DNA from: Raineyella fluvialis
GTDB taxonomy: Bacteria; Actinomycetota; Actinomycetes; Propionibacteriales; Propionibacteriaceae
DNA length: 64,000 bases
Assembly (NCBI RefSeq): GCF_009646095.1
Contig: NZ_CP045725.1
Span: 1,240,001 to 1,304,000 of the forward strand
Reading direction: 5' to 3'
Below, piece by piece: positions 16,920-29,055 of this stretch. The position numbers and the translations under genes were made by a program. The notes below the pieces were generated by a model. The model was not told where the DNA came from. It saw nothing but the letters and a program-made list of their open reading frames with translations, and searched no databases. Numbering within the stretch: position 1 is the stretch's first letter; each line of letters opens with the position of its first letter.

Positions 16920-18311
16920 TCAGCAGTCGGGGACGTTCACGGCCAAGCCGCCCAAAGCCGTCTCCTTGTACTTGCTGCTCATGTCCCTGCCGGTCTCGCG
17001 CATGGTCACGATCACCTCGTCGAGCGAGACGTGATGGGAACCGTCTCCCCAGGCCGCCAGCTTCGCGGCGTTGATCGCCTCGGCGGCAGCGATGGCGTTG
17101 CGCTCGATGCACGGGATCTGGACCAGGCCGCCGACCGGGTCGCAGGTCAGGCCGAGATGATGCTCCATCGCGATCTCGGCGGCGTTCTCGACCTGCGCGG
17201 GGGTCGCCCCCATCACCTCGGCCAGTCCGGCGGCGGCCATCGAGGACGCGGATCCCACCTCACCCTGGCAGCCCACCTCGGCCCCGGAGATCGACGCCTG
17301 CTCCTTGTAGAGGACGCCGATGGCGCCGGCGGTCAGCAGGAAGCGCACCACGACGTCGTCCGCGTCCGCCTCGCTCCCCGCCGGCATGCCCGGTCCGTAG
17401 TGCAAGGCGTAGTAGAGGACGGCGGGGATGATCCCCGCCGCTCCGTTGGTCGGGGCCGTGACGACCCTGCCCCCGGAGGCGTTCTCCTCGTTGACGGCCA
17501 GGGCGACGAGGTCCACCCATTCCTGCCAGTATTTCGCGTCGCGGTCCGGATCCTCGGCGAGGAGGCGCGCGTACCAGCCCGGGGCGCGGCGTCGGACCTT
17601 GAGCGGACCGGGCAGCGGACCGGTCCTTGACAGGCTCGACGCGACGCTGGCCTCCATGACGTGCCACCGGTGCAGGAGTCCCGCACGGATCTCCTCCTCG
17701 GTCCGGGAGGCCTCCTCGTTGCGGAGCATGACCTGCCCCATCGACAGGCCGTGCTCGGCACACTGGGCGAGGAGCTCCGCGGCCGTACGGAACGGGAACG
17801 GGACCTCCTGCTCCGGATGGTCGGGCTCCCCCGACGTCTCCTCACCGTCACGGACGACGAACCCGCCGCCTATCGAGTAGAACGTCGCCTCGTGCAGGAT
17901 CCTGCCCGCCCCATCGGCGACGCTGAAGCGCATCCCGTTGGGGTGGCGCGGGAGCACCTCGCGAGGGTGCAGAACGATGTCCTCGACGCGATACGCCACC
18001 TCGCATTCCCCAGCGAGGCGTAGCAGGCCGCTCGCGTCGAGCGATCGGACCCGCTCCTCGACCTGCTCGGGCAGCACCTCCTCGGGGTCGTAACCCTCGA
18101 GCCCGAGCAGCACCGCGGTGAAGGTCCCGTGTCCACGCCCGGTCGCCGCCAGCGATCCGTACAGGTCGATGCGCAGGGAGCACACCGCGTCGAGCAGGCC
18201 CCGTTCTCGCAGCTCATCGGCGAAGGCGGCCCCGGCCCGCATCGGCCCCACGGTGTGGGAGCTCGACGGGCCGATACCGACGGAGAAGAGGTCGAAGACG
18301 CCGACGGCCAT
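16920..18311 (-). CDS. sdaA: L-serine ammonia-lyase, iron-sulfur dependent
   Basis: 463-residue single-chain (type 2) L-serine dehydratase converting serine to pyruvate and ammonia. The beta-type N-terminal domain has [18 protein letters not shown]; the catalytic domain has [36 protein letters not shown] and ends in NVPDC. Three internal cysteines ligate the 4Fe-4S cluster, and the C-terminal Cys matches the tail-in-mouth cysteine known from the Legionella enzyme. ATG 18311 has GAGG at eight bases; a GTG at 18320 is possible. It is the last gene after gcvP-gcvT-gcvH, so serine formed from glycine can be drained to pyruvate under the same riboswitch. Confidence 0.94.
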   Translation of the reverse strand: MAVGVFDLFSVGIGPSSSHTVGPMRAGAAFADELRERGLLDAVCSLRIDLYGSLAATGRGHGTFTAVLLGLEGYDPEEVLPEQVEERVRSLDASGLLRLAGECEVAYRVEDIVLHPREVLPRHPNGMRFSVADGAGRILHEATFYSIGGGFVVRDGEETSGEPDHPEQEVPFPFRTAAELLAQCAEHGLSMGQVMLRNEEASRTEEEIRAGLLHRWHVMEASVASSLSRTGPLPGPLKVRRRAPGWYARLLAEDPDRDAKYWQEWVDLVALAVNEENASGGRVVTAPTNGAAGIIPAVLYYALHYGPGMPAGSEADADDVVVRFLLTAGAIGVLYKEQASISGAEVGCQGEVGSASSMAAAGLAEVMGATPAQVENAAEIAMEHHLGLTCDPVGGLVQIPCIERNAIAAAEAINAAKLAAWGDGSHHVSLDEVIVTMRETGRDMSSKYKETALGGLAVNVPDC

Positions 18312-18349
18312 GTCGGTCACCTCGTCGCTGGAGGCGCGGACGCGGTCGG

Positions 18350-18733
18350 TTACGTGAGCTCGCCGCCGTTCTTCTCTGCGTATTCCTCCGCCGTGAGCAG
18401 GGAGCCCTCCGTGCTGACCTCGACCGAGAACAGCCACCCGGCACCGTACGGATCCTCGTTGACGACAGCCGGGTCGTCGAGGACGGCGTCGTTGATCTCG
18501 ACCACCGTCCCGCTCACCGGGGCGTAGATGTCGGCGACGCTCTTGGTCGACTCGACCTCGCCGCACGGTTCGCCGGCGGTCACTTCGGCGCCGACCTCGG
18601 GCAGCTCGAGGTGGACGACGTCACCCAGTTCCTCGGCGGCGACGGCGGAGATGCCCACCCTGGCGGGTGAGGCGCTGGTGTCGAGCCACTCGTGGTCCTC
18701 GGAGTAGCGGTAGCCGGACCGGATGGTGCTCAT
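18350..18733 (-). CDS. gcvH: Glycine cleavage system H protein
   Basis: 127-residue lipoyl carrier. The lipoylated lysine is in [18 protein letters not shown], and the conserved start YSEDHEWL and end GWLFSVEV are intact. It shuttles the aminomethyl group between GcvP, GcvT and the L protein (dihydrolipoamide dehydrogenase, not in this window). It lies 27 bases after gcvT and 38 bases before sdaA on the same strand. Confidence 0.97.
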   Translation of the reverse strand: MSTIRSGYRYSEDHEWLDTSASPARVGISAVAAEELGDVVHLELPEVGAEVTAGEPCGEVESTKSVADIYAPVSGTVVEINDAVLDDPAVVNEDPYGAGWLFSVEVSTEGSLLTAEEYAEKNGGELT

Positions 18734-18760
18734 GGTGGTGCTCCTGTCGGGGATCGGTGG

Positions 18761-19882
18761 TTACTTCTGGCGCTGGTAGAACGGTAGGGCGACGACCTCG
18801 AACGGTTCGGGGCGGCCGCGCAGATCGACGTCGAGTCGGGTGCCGGGCTCGGCCAGTCCGACCGGGACGTACGCCAGGGCGATCGGGTGACCGAGGGTCG
18901 GGCTCGGCTGGCCGGAGGTCACCTCGCCCACCGGCTCACCGTCGTGGAGCACCGGGTAGCCCGCCCGGGCCGACCGGCGGCCGAGGCCGCGCAGACCGAC
19001 GAGCCGCCTGCCGCTGGTGGTGCCCATCCCGGCGTCCCTCGCCCGCTGCAGCGCCTCGCGCCCGACGAAGTCGCCCGGCTTCGCCAGCGCGACGACCCCG
19101 CCGAGACCGGCTTCGTACGGCGTGAGGTCGCGGGACAGTTCGTGGCCATAGAGCGGCATCCCCGCCTCGAGGCGCAGCGAGTCACGCGCGGCAAGGCCGC
19201 AAGGAATCAGGCCGGACTCCTGCCCGGCCGTCTCGAGGGCGGACCAGAGCGGCGCCGCGTCCAGGTTGGCAACGAACAGCTCGAAGCCGTCCTCGCCGGT
19301 GTAGCCCGTCCGCGCCACCAAGGCCTGGCGGCCCGCCACCACAGCGGCCGTCGCGGAGTAGTACTTCAGACTCGCGACGCGGGCGCGGTCCACGCCCACC
19401 AGCAGCTGCTCCAGGATGGCGGCGGCCCGGGGCCCCTGGATCGCAAGCAGCGAAGTCTCGGCCGAGGCGTCGCGCACGGTCACCTCGAAGCCGACGGCCC
19501 GCTCGCGGAGGGCGTCGACCACGGTCGGCGTGTTGCCGGCGTTGGGCACCACGAGGTAGTCGTCCTCGGCGAGCCGGTAGACGATCAGGTCGTCGAGGAT
19601 CCCGCCGTCCTCGGCGCAGATCATCGAGTACTTGGCCTTGCCGAGCGCGATGGCCGACAGCTTCCCGACCAGGGCGAAGTCGAGGAAGGCGCCGGCGCCC
19701 GGGCCACTGACCCGGACCTCACCCATGTGGGAGAGGTCGAAGAGACCGGCGGCCTCGCGGACGGCGCGATGCTCGGCCAGCTCGGAGCCGTACCGCAGCG
19801 GCATCTGCCAGCCGCCGAAGTCGGTGAAGTGGGCCCCGGCGCTTTCGTGCACGGCGTGCAGGGCGGTGAACCGCGGTGTCAT
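18761..19882 (-). CDS. gcvT: Glycine cleavage system aminomethyltransferase (T protein)
   Basis: 373 residues. It transfers the methylene group from aminomethyl-lipoyl GcvH to tetrahydrofolate, releasing ammonia. Family features include HFTDFGGWQMPLRYGSELAEHRAVR-type N-terminus, FDLSHMGEVRVSG, ARTGYTGEDGFELF and CGLAARDSLRLEAGMPLYGHEL. It follows gcvP by 28 bases. Full length for the family. Confidence 0.97.
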   Translation of the reverse strand: MTPRFTALHAVHESAGAHFTDFGGWQMPLRYGSELAEHRAVREAAGLFDLSHMGEVRVSGPGAGAFLDFALVGKLSAIALGKAKYSMICAEDGGILDDLIVYRLAEDDYLVVPNAGNTPTVVDALRERAVGFEVTVRDASAETSLLAIQGPRAAAILEQLLVGVDRARVASLKYYSATAAVVAGRQALVARTGYTGEDGFELFVANLDAAPLWSALETAGQESGLIPCGLAARDSLRLEAGMPLYGHELSRDLTPYEAGLGGVVALAKPGDFVGREALQRARDAGMGTTSGRRLVGLRGLGRRSARAGYPVLHDGEPVGEVTSGQPSPTLGHPIALAYVPVGLAEPGTRLDVDLRGRPEPFEVVALPFYQRQK

Positions 19883-19910
19883 GGTGGTCCTCTCCTCGAA
19901 CGGTGGGCCG

Positions 19911-22832
<2,922 letters not shown>

Positions 22833-22871
22833 GAGGAACTCCGGAGACACGCCGGCGATGCCGGCAACGGC

Positions 22872-23064
22872 TGGGTTCCTCCCCGCTCTGTCTGGGACCT
22901 GAGAGTTTCCGCCGGCCGGAGCCGGCTTGCACCGTCGGTGAGCCTGGTGGGGCTGCTTTCCAGAGTTGCCTCGTCGGGGCGGTACGGGTGCCTGAGAGAT
23001 TCCCGGGGAGGTGTTGCTCCTACGGCGCCTGTTCGCTCACGCTTGCAGGACTCTCCCGCCACGA
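22872..23064 (-). ncRNA. Tandem glycine riboswitch upstream of gcvP
   Basis: On the minus strand two glycine aptamers are recognisable. The first has GGGAGAGTCC, GGCGCCGTAGGAGCAA and ATCTCTCAGGCACC; the second has GCAACTCTGGAAAGC, CCGACGGTGCAAGCC and AACTCTCAGGTCCCAGACAGAG. Both show the conserved GCnnnGGnGCAA and CTCTCAGG cores. The 3' end is about 40 bases before the gcvP start. In this class glycine binding normally turns expression on, so the gcvP-gcvT-gcvH-sdaA operon should be induced by excess glycine. Confidence 0.95.
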
Positions 23065-23127
23065 CTCGAGCGGCGTCGCCACCTGCGGCAGCGACTGCGA
23101 CACAAGCTACTCCCCGCCCCGGGCACC

Positions 23128-23176
23128 GGCAAGACCACCCCCGGCAAGACCACCCCCGGCAAGGCCACCCCGGCAA
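23128..23176 (+). repeat. 15-bp tandem repeat upstream of the MOSC gene
   Basis: GGCAAGACCACCCCC occurs twice in tandem (23128-23142, 23143-23157), followed by a one-substitution, one-base-shorter copy (23158-23171) and the start of a fourth. It is non-coding as far as I can tell. Confidence 0.8.
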
Positions 23177-23246
23177 TCCCGCTGACCCGGCTGGGCACCG
23201 ACCCTTGCTCGGTCCCGGCCTCGGGCGGCGTCCCTATCATGGCGGC

Positions 23247-23894
23247 ATGATCCGGCTCGAACACGTCTGCGTCGTCCACCAGGTCATCCCCGACGCCGGC
23301 CGGGTCGGACGCACCGCGATCGACAAGCGTCCCGTCGATGGTCCGGTCGAGGTCGGCCCCTTGCATCTGGCCGGCGACGCCATCTGCGACACGAAGAACC
23401 ACGGTGGCCGGTTCCGTGCGGTCTACGTCGTGTCGGACGAGGACGCCGCGGTGGTGGAGCGGATGCTCGGGCGTACGCCACCGGTCGGCTGGCTGGGCGA
23501 GAACTTCCGCGTCTCCGGGGTCTCGATGAGCGATGTCCTGCTCGGTGAGCGCTGGCGGATCGGGGACTGCGTGATCGCCTTCACCGAGCCGCGGGTACCG
23601 TGTTCGACCTTCGCCCGGTGGGTTCGGGAGGAATCGTGGGTGCGCCGGTTCGCCGATCTCGGGCACCCGGGCGGTCTGGCCGAGGTGATCACGCCCGGCG
23701 TCGTCCGTGGCGGCCTGCCGATCGAGGTGGTCCACCGTCCTGACCACGGACTGACGATCGGCGAAGCCTTCCGCCCCTCCATGCCGCCCGACAAGGCGGC
23801 GGCGCTCCTGGCGACGTACGCTCCCGAGGACATCCAGCCCGACATGCTGAGGAAGGCCCGGGCGGCCGCTGGCCGGGTGGCCGACCCCGGCTGA
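23247..23894 (+). CDS. MOSC domain-containing protein
   Basis: 215 residues. The MOSC (molybdenum cofactor sulfurase C-terminal) domain fills the protein, with VDGPVEVGPLHLAGDAICDTKNHGG at residues 30-54 and the conserved cysteine in EPRVPCSTFARW (about Cys119), which in YiiM-like proteins binds the molybdenum cofactor. YiiM-type enzymes reduce N-hydroxylated compounds. ATG 23247 comes directly after the repeat-containing leader; no strong Shine-Dalgarno is visible. It stands alone, divergent from gcvP. It is convergent with the mannosyltransferase gene. Confidence 0.88.
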   Translation: MIRLEHVCVVHQVIPDAGRVGRTAIDKRPVDGPVEVGPLHLAGDAICDTKNHGGRFRAVYVVSDEDAAVVERMLGRTPPVGWLGENFRVSGVSMSDVLLGERWRIGDCVIAFTEPRVPCSTFARWVREESWVRRFADLGHPGGLAEVITPGVVRGGLPIEVVHRPDHGLTIGEAFRPSMPPDKAAALLATYAPEDIQPDMLRKARAAAGRVADPG

Positions 23895-23907
23895 TTCGAC
23901 AACGGGA

Positions 23908-23954
23908 ACAGAGGGACTCTGTCTACGAAATTCTTGCCATAGGGCTGCCCTATG
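23908..23954. terminator. Paired small hairpins between convergent genes
   Basis: ACAGAG-GGA-CTCTGT at 23908-23922 and CATAGGG-CTG-CCCTATG at 23938-23954 lie between the MOSC stop and the convergent mannosyltransferase stop, in a locally A/T-richer patch. They probably end transcription from both sides. Confidence 0.5.
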
Positions 23955-24004
23955 ACGTTGTTCTCGATCACTGACTCCCGCCCGACTACCGCGTCGGCAT
24001 GGGC

Positions 24005-25228
24005 TCAGCTCGACCACTGGCCGGTGGCGAACATCCACGCCCACCAGGCCATCACGACGACCGACGCGCCCATCGCACCGCCGACCAGGACGCGCCCCGC
24101 GATGACCCGGCCGGCAGGTCGTGGCACGCCGCCGGGAGCGCGGCACACCGCGCGAGCCGCGACCTCGCCCACGATGGTCCAGGTCGGGAACCACAGCAGT
24201 ACCGCCCGGTTCACCGACATCAACCAGGGCGAGAACGAGAACGCGAGGAGTTGGATGCCGACCCAGGCCGCTTCGGCCCAGCGGCGCCGGCGCAGCATCC
24301 AGCCGACGGTGATCAGGCCCACGGAGGTCGAGACGAGTTCGAAGCGGAACATCCAGCCCCAGCCGTTGGCGTCGGCGTAACCTCCCGGTCGCACCGCCAC
24401 CAGGGTTGCGCGGACGGCGTCCCACGGCAGTGTGAACGTCCGCAGCCACCCCGCCTGCTGGGCGGCGAACCACGCCGTCCACGAACCGGTGAGCGTCCAG
24501 AGATAGACGACGTACGCCACGAGCACCGCAAGTGGGAGCAGGAGCCAGACCGCGCGCCTGGCGGCGGCGCGAAGCCGCTCGGCCAGCGGAAGCCCGCGGG
24601 CGGGCGGCCAGGTCAGCGCCAGGACAGCGAGGGTGCCGATGAGGAAGAGGCCCGAGACCCGCAAGGTGGTGGCGGCCGCGGCGAGCACGGCGGCCAGCGC
24701 CCAGCGGTCGGCCCGGGCCCGTTCCCAGGCCCAGAACGCGGCGGCGCAGAAGAGCGCTTCGGTGTAGCCGACAACGGTGAACACCGCCGTGGGGGCGACC
24801 AGCCAAGCCACCGTCGCCCAGGTGCCCCGTGCCCGGTGTTCCGCCGACGAACCCGAGTCGCCCGGATCATCCGAAGCCACCGACGCGCCGGACGCGATCC
24901 GGTGCAACGCCAGCGCAGCCAGCGCCGAGCCCGGAAGGGACAGCAACACCCCGGTGATCTGTGGCGGCAGCCCGACGGCCAGGCCGAGCCGCATCAGCAG
25001 CGGCAGGCCCGGGAAGAAGGCCATCTCCAGGTGGTTCGGCGCGTAGCCCTGCCGGGCGATCCGCGCGAAGTGCTCGACGTCCCAATGACCGAGGAGGCCG
25101 ACGAACCCCCACCCGTTGATGACAGCGGTCAGCGCCACCGTCGCGAGCAGGAGCGTACGGCTCCCCAGCCAGGCGGCCGTGACCGTACGCAGCGCGCGGT
25201 CACGGCCGAGGAGGGACCGGTCAGCCAC
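24005..25228 (-). CDS. Polytopic GT-C mannosyltransferase-like protein (PIG-V type)
   Basis: 407 residues with about nine or ten hydrophobic segments. The first periplasmic loop has WDVEHFARIARQGYAPNHLEMAFFPGLPL, the acidic-residue loop of polyprenol-phosphate-mannose-dependent GT-C enzymes; GWGWMFRFELVSTS and MSVNRAVLLWFPTW appear later. This fits the PIG-V-like mannosyltransferases of actinobacteria, which use polyprenyl-phosphomannose outside the membrane. The GTG start at 25228 overlaps the end of the penicillin-binding protein gene by eight bases, so the two are co-transcribed and may both serve the cell envelope. The acceptor is unknown. Confidence 0.75.
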   Translation of the reverse strand: MADRSLLGRDRALRTVTAAWLGSRTLLLATVALTAVINGWGFVGLLGHWDVEHFARIARQGYAPNHLEMAFFPGLPLLMRLGLAVGLPPQITGVLLSLPGSALAALALHRIASGASVASDDPGDSGSSAEHRARGTWATVAWLVAPTAVFTVVGYTEALFCAAAFWAWERARADRWALAAVLAAAATTLRVSGLFLIGTLAVLALTWPPARGLPLAERLRAAARRAVWLLLPLAVLVAYVVYLWTLTGSWTAWFAAQQAGWLRTFTLPWDAVRATLVAVRPGGYADANGWGWMFRFELVSTSVGLITVGWMLRRRRWAEAAWVGIQLLAFSFSPWLMSVNRAVLLWFPTWTIVGEVAARAVCRAPGGVPRPAGRVIAGRVLVGGAMGASVVVMAWWAWMFATGQWSS

Positions 25229-27374
25229 CGGTGGTCGTCTGGCCCTTGCCGTTCCCGGTGCCTGACGTGCCCGTGCCGGTGGAGCCGCCGGTGCCGGTCG
25301 AGGTGCTCGCTGAGGGCTGCGGCTGCTTCGAGGACTGGTTCGAAGGAGCCGACGACGGAGGCTGGGTGCTGGCTGCCTGGCTCGGGGCCCGGCTGGGAGC
25401 CTGCGTGGTCGGAGCCTGGGTCGCGGGGGCCTGGGACTGGGTGACCTGCGGCGCAGGGGTGGCCGTCCGCTTGGGGGCGGTGTTGGTCGGCGTGTCGAAG
25501 TTCTGCACGTCCTGACCCTGGGTGGCGACCTGCATGTACTGCAGCCAGGTCAGGGCCGGGAAGCCGGCGCCGAAGAAGGTCTGGGTGCCGGGCTGCCGGT
25601 AGGGGTCCAGGTCGCCACTGCCGTCATCACCGGCGACGTACATCACGGCGGTGGAGATCTGCTTGGTGTAGGCGACGAACCATGCGGCGGCGATCTGGTT
25701 GCCGACACCGGCGGTACCGGTCTTGCCGGCGACGGGGCGGCCGAGGTTCGCGGCGGTCGCGCCGGTGCCCTCGTTCACCACGGACTGCAGCGCACTGGTC
25801 GTCAGGGCGGCGACGTTCTGGTCGATGGTCTGCTTGTTGGCGGAGGCCGCCTTGTAGAGGACGTTGCCGTCCTTGTCCTTGACCTCACGGATGACGTGCA
25901 CCTGGTTCTGCTTGCCGCTGTTGGCGAAGGTGGCGTACGAGTTGGCCATGTTCACCGGGTTGACCTCGGCGAAGCCCAGGACGATGCGGTTGTACGCGTC
26001 CCAGGCGCCGGCCTTGGGTGCACCGGCGTCATTGGCCGCCTGGATGACCTTCTGCGGACCGTGGTCCATCTGGGAGACCATGTCCACGAAGGCCGTGTTG
26101 ATCGACTGCGCGGTGGCCGTCCGCAGGCTGACCGGGCCGTACTGCTGGTTGAACTCGTTGCGGACGGTCTCGTTCTCGCCCTTCGGGGTGAAGGTGTTGC
26201 CCTGGAAGGTCGAGTCGAGGGTGAAGCCGTCACGCAGACCGGCGACCAGGCCGAAGGCCTTGAAGGTCGACCCGGTCATCCGGGCGGTCGAGGCCCAGTT
26301 GCGCGAGTTCTTGACGAAGTCGTCACCGCCGTACAGGGCGATCAGTTCACCGTTGCTCGTGTCGACCGATGCGATGGCGGCGTGCGCCGCGCCGGCGCTG
26401 GTCCCTCGGGACTTGGCGGCCGCATTGGCCTGCCCCTCATTCGCCTGGGCCGCCTTCTCGGCAGCGGCCTGGGCCTTCTGGTCGAAGGTGGTCGTCACCC
26501 GCAGGCCGCCACCGTTGATCTGGGCGTCGGTGAAGCCGAGGGAGGCGAGCTCCTGCTCGGCCGTGTTCACCAGGAAGCCCTTCGGGCCCTGGTAGCGCGG
26601 GTTGGCCTTGACCGTGGGCAGGTCCGGCATCTTCGCGCTGAACTGGTCGTACTGGGCCTGGGTGATCGACTGGGCGTCGAGCATGCCCGAGAGCACGTAC
26701 TTGTAGCGGGCCTGGAGACGGCCCATGTTGTCCGGGTCGACCTTCGGGTCCAGGATGCTCGGGTTCTGCACGACCGACGCGAGGATGGCGGCCTGGCCGA
26801 CGCTCAGGTCCTTCGCATCGATGCCGAACCATGCCTGCGAAGCGGCCTGGACACCGTACGCACCGCGACCGAAGTAGACGGTGTTCAGGTAGTTCCGGAG
26901 GATGTCCTCCTTGCTCAGCCGATTGCTCAGCTTGAGCGCGAGGATGACCTCCTTGAGCTTGCGGGAGATCGTCTTCTGGGGCGTCAGGTACATCAGCTTG
27001 ATGTACTGCTGGGTGATCGTCGAGCCACCCTGCACGTCCTTGCCCGAGGCGATGGCGACCATGGCGCGCACCATGCCCAGCGGCGAGATGCCCGGGTTGG
27101 TCCAGAACGACCTGTCCTCGGCCGCCACCTGGGCATCCTTCATCGCCTTCGGGATCTGGTCGTACGGCAGGCTCGTGCGGTTCTGCACGGCGAGGTCGGA
27201 CATCTGGGTCGAGCCGTCGTCGTAGTAGAGGTAGGTGGTGTTGGTCTGGAAGTCCGCGTTCGGGTCGGGGACCTTCGTCGTCGTGTAGAGACCGGCGAAC
27301 GCGACGCCGCCGACGAGCACGACGGCGAGGACGCCGGCGACCAGGATCGTGAGGATCTTCTGCCAGAGGGCCAT
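25221..27374 (-). CDS. Bifunctional class A penicillin-binding protein (transglycosylase/transpeptidase)
   Basis: 717 residues from the ATG at 27374. One membrane helix (about 5-28) is followed by a GT51 transglycosylase (AAEDRSFWTNPGIS about residue 87, QGGSTITQQYIK, SNRLSKEDILRNYLNTVYFGRGAYG) and a transpeptidase with STFK (about 366), SIN (about 422) and KTGTAG (about 549). The last 80 residues are a Pro/Gln/Ser/Thr/Gly tail. GAGG lies nine bases before this ATG. A second, well-spaced start (ATG 27460 after GAGGAC) opens a basic cytoplasmic segment (DRDRRRRRGGG) in another frame that would join if one base were misread near 27375, so the N-terminus is uncertain. Confidence 0.9.
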   Translation of the reverse strand: MALWQKILTILVAGVLAVVLVGGVAFAGLYTTTKVPDPNADFQTNTTYLYYDDGSTQMSDLAVQNRTSLPYDQIPKAMKDAQVAAEDRSFWTNPGISPLGMVRAMVAIASGKDVQGGSTITQQYIKLMYLTPQKTISRKLKEVILALKLSNRLSKEDILRNYLNTVYFGRGAYGVQAASQAWFGIDAKDLSVGQAAILASVVQNPSILDPKVDPDNMGRLQARYKYVLSGMLDAQSITQAQYDQFSAKMPDLPTVKANPRYQGPKGFLVNTAEQELASLGFTDAQINGGGLRVTTTFDQKAQAAAEKAAQANEGQANAAAKSRGTSAGAAHAAIASVDTSNGELIALYGGDDFVKNSRNWASTARMTGSTFKAFGLVAGLRDGFTLDSTFQGNTFTPKGENETVRNEFNQQYGPVSLRTATAQSINTAFVDMVSQMDHGPQKVIQAANDAGAPKAGAWDAYNRIVLGFAEVNPVNMANSYATFANSGKQNQVHVIREVKDKDGNVLYKAASANKQTIDQNVAALTTSALQSVVNEGTGATAANLGRPVAGKTGTAGVGNQIAAAWFVAYTKQISTAVMYVAGDDGSGDLDPYRQPGTQTFFGAGFPALTWLQYMQVATQGQDVQNFDTPTNTAPKRTATPAPQVTQSQAPATQAPTTQAPSRAPSQAASTQPPSSAPSNQSSKQPQPSASTSTGTGGSTGTGTSGTGNGKGQTTTGG

Positions 27375-27782
27375 CCTCCGCCACCTCGACGTCTTCGCCG
27401 GTCCCTGTCCCCTCCGGGGCCACGGGCCGGGGGCCGCGAGTGCGGGGTCATGTGCGCCATGGATGTCCTCGACGATCAGCTGCCGGCATGGTGGCGATGC
27501 GCACCTCCAGACCAGGCAGGACGGATTACTTCTCGTGGACACAGTGCCACTTGGGGTACAGAATAGGTCGGCACCGTACCCGGAACCGAACCGGATGACG
27601 TGAGATGTCACCGGATCGGCACGTCGATGCCGCAGTTCTCTGCGCAGGTTCAGGGACCGTTCGGGGATTCCCCGGGGCCGTAAGGTCCTGCTGGTGGGAC
27701 CGTTGGCGGGTGCTGTGGGGCCGCGGTTTGAGCAACCGGGCGCGGGTCCCGTATCGTGGGGTGACGTGCGTACGTCGCACAC
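27375..27782. other. 408-base intergenic region between the PBP gene and tRNA-Ala
   Basis: No confident gene. It holds the possible alternative PBP N-terminus (27375-27460, minus strand) and the tRNA promoter at its right end. Longer open frames here have no ribosome binding site and no recognisable product. Confidence 0.5.
27728..27757 (+). promoter_or_regulatory. Likely promoter of tRNA-Ala
   Basis: TTGAGC (27728-27733), an 18-base spacer and TATCGT (27752-27757), 25 bases before the mature tRNA 5' end. Confidence 0.5.
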
Positions 27783-27858
27783 GGGGCATTGGCGCAGCTG
27801 GTAGCGCACCTGCTTTGCAAGCAGGGGGTCAGGGGTTCGAATCCCCTATGCTCCACCA
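27783..27858 (+). tRNA. tRNA-Ala (anticodon TGC)
   Basis: 76 bases including an encoded 3' CCA. The acceptor stem GGGGCAT/ATGCTCC has one G-T pair; D loop AGCTGGTA, anticodon arm CCTGC-TTTGCAA-GCAGG and T arm AGGGG-TTCGAAT-CCCCT are canonical. The anticodon loop reads TTTGCAA, giving TGC for alanine. Confidence 0.97.
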
Positions 27859-28043
27859 TCTCTTCGGGCCTCGGTGCGGCCCACACGGCCTTCGCCGCGC
27901 CAGGCTTCCGGGCCTTCCGCCCTGCCAGAAAGTCCTCCTTGGCACCACGTGGAGCCTCTGACATCTGCTCCGGCGGCAAATGATGCGATCTCGCCAGTGG
28001 ACCCCGCGTGGAGAACGCCTGGTCAAGCGTCTAGATTGTCCTC

Positions 28044-28172
28044 ATGAGACCGTTAACATCGGGCCCGGGCAACGTCGCCCGCAACGTGTGGTACACCCCG
28101 TCTCCGCTCTGCCCGCCGGGACGCTGCGGCTACTGCGACGGGCTCAGACGCCTTGAAGCCGTGGCCGCCTGA
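28044..28172 (+). CDS. Possible 42-residue cysteine-cluster small protein
   Basis: A short frame starting ATG 28044 with a Cys/Pro/Gly-rich centre (LCPPGRCGYCDGLRR) carrying C-x4-C-x2-C, which could bind a metal. It lies in the gap between tRNA-Ala and the convergent rpiA. No Shine-Dalgarno is visible, so translation would have to be leaderless or weak. I do not recognise a family; the cysteine spacing and the fact that it fills an otherwise empty gap are the only support. Confidence 0.3.
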   Translation: MRPLTSGPGNVARNVWYTPSPLCPPGRCGYCDGLRRLEAVAA

Positions 28173-28209
28173 CGTCCCGGTCGTGACGGCCCGCCGGCTG
28201 CTGGATGCG

Positions 28210-28908
28210 TCAGCCGAAAGTCAGGGTGGCGACGCCGTCGGGCGTCCCGAGCAGACACAGCGAAGCGCGTTGACGGGCGAAGATGCCGACGGTCACCACG
28301 CCGGGCCAGTCGTTGACGGCGGATTCCATCGCGAGCGGGTCATCGATCCGCAGGCCGCGGACGTCCAGGATGTGTTGGCCGTTGTCGGTGACGTACGGCG
28401 TCCCGTCGTCGTTGCGCCGCAGCACCGCGGTCCCGGAGGTGCCGAGCACCCCGGCGGCGAACCGGCGGACCACGGAGGCCTCCGCCATCGGGACCACCTC
28501 CACGGGCAACGGGAAGGTGCCGAGGACGTCGACGCGCTTGGAGGCGTCCGCGATGCAGACGAAGCGCTCGGCGAGTGAGGAGACGATCTTCTCCCGCGTC
28601 AGCGCGCCGCCGCCGCCCTTGATCATGCAGCCGTTCGGGTCGATCTCGTCCGCGCCGTCCACGTAGAGGTCCAGGTGGTCGACCTCGTTGGCGTCCAGCA
28701 CGGGGATCCCGAGCGCGCGCAGCGCAGCGGTCGACCGTTCCGAGCTCGACACGGCGCCGGCGACGGGCGACGGCATCTCGCCGAGCGCCTCGATGAAGTA
28801 GGCCACGGTGGACCCGGTGCCGACACCGATGATCGTTCCCGGGGTCACGTAGCGGATGGCTGCGCGCCCGACCTCTGCCTTCAACTGGTCCTGGGACAGC
28901 TGAGCCAT
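28210..28908 (-). CDS. rpiA: Ribose-5-phosphate isomerase A
   Basis: 232 residues. It interconverts ribose-5-phosphate and ribulose-5-phosphate in the pentose phosphate pathway. Family motifs are intact: [29 protein letters not shown] and [13 protein letters not shown] with the catalytic Asp/Glu/Lys set. ATG 28908 is preceded by GAAGGATCTCGC; the longer frame start at 28977 has no conserved residues. It is a stand-alone minus-strand gene next to the catabolic cluster that also has an RpiB-like enzyme. Confidence 0.95.
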   Translation of the reverse strand: MAQLSQDQLKAEVGRAAIRYVTPGTIIGVGTGSTVAYFIEALGEMPSPVAGAVSSSERSTAALRALGIPVLDANEVDHLDLYVDGADEIDPNGCMIKGGGGALTREKIVSSLAERFVCIADASKRVDVLGTFPLPVEVVPMAEASVVRRFAAGVLGTSGTAVLRRNDDGTPYVTDNGQHILDVRGLRIDDPLAMESAVNDWPGVVTVGIFARQRASLCLLGTPDGVATLTFG

Positions 28909-29055
28909 GCGAGATCCTTCGTTCGTCGTGACACCTGCGGCGGCCGTGCCCCTCGCCGACGAGGGGCAACCCGACACACACTAGCGGAGCCCGTCGGTGA
29001 CGTACGCCTCGATGGACCGGCCGCCGCCGAGACCCGGACGGCCCTTTCCCGCACC

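Noticed and set aside
22860-23200. Direct repeats near the riboswitch considered as a CRISPR array
   Set aside because: The repeat unit is 15 bp with no unique spacers; the rest is riboswitch structure.
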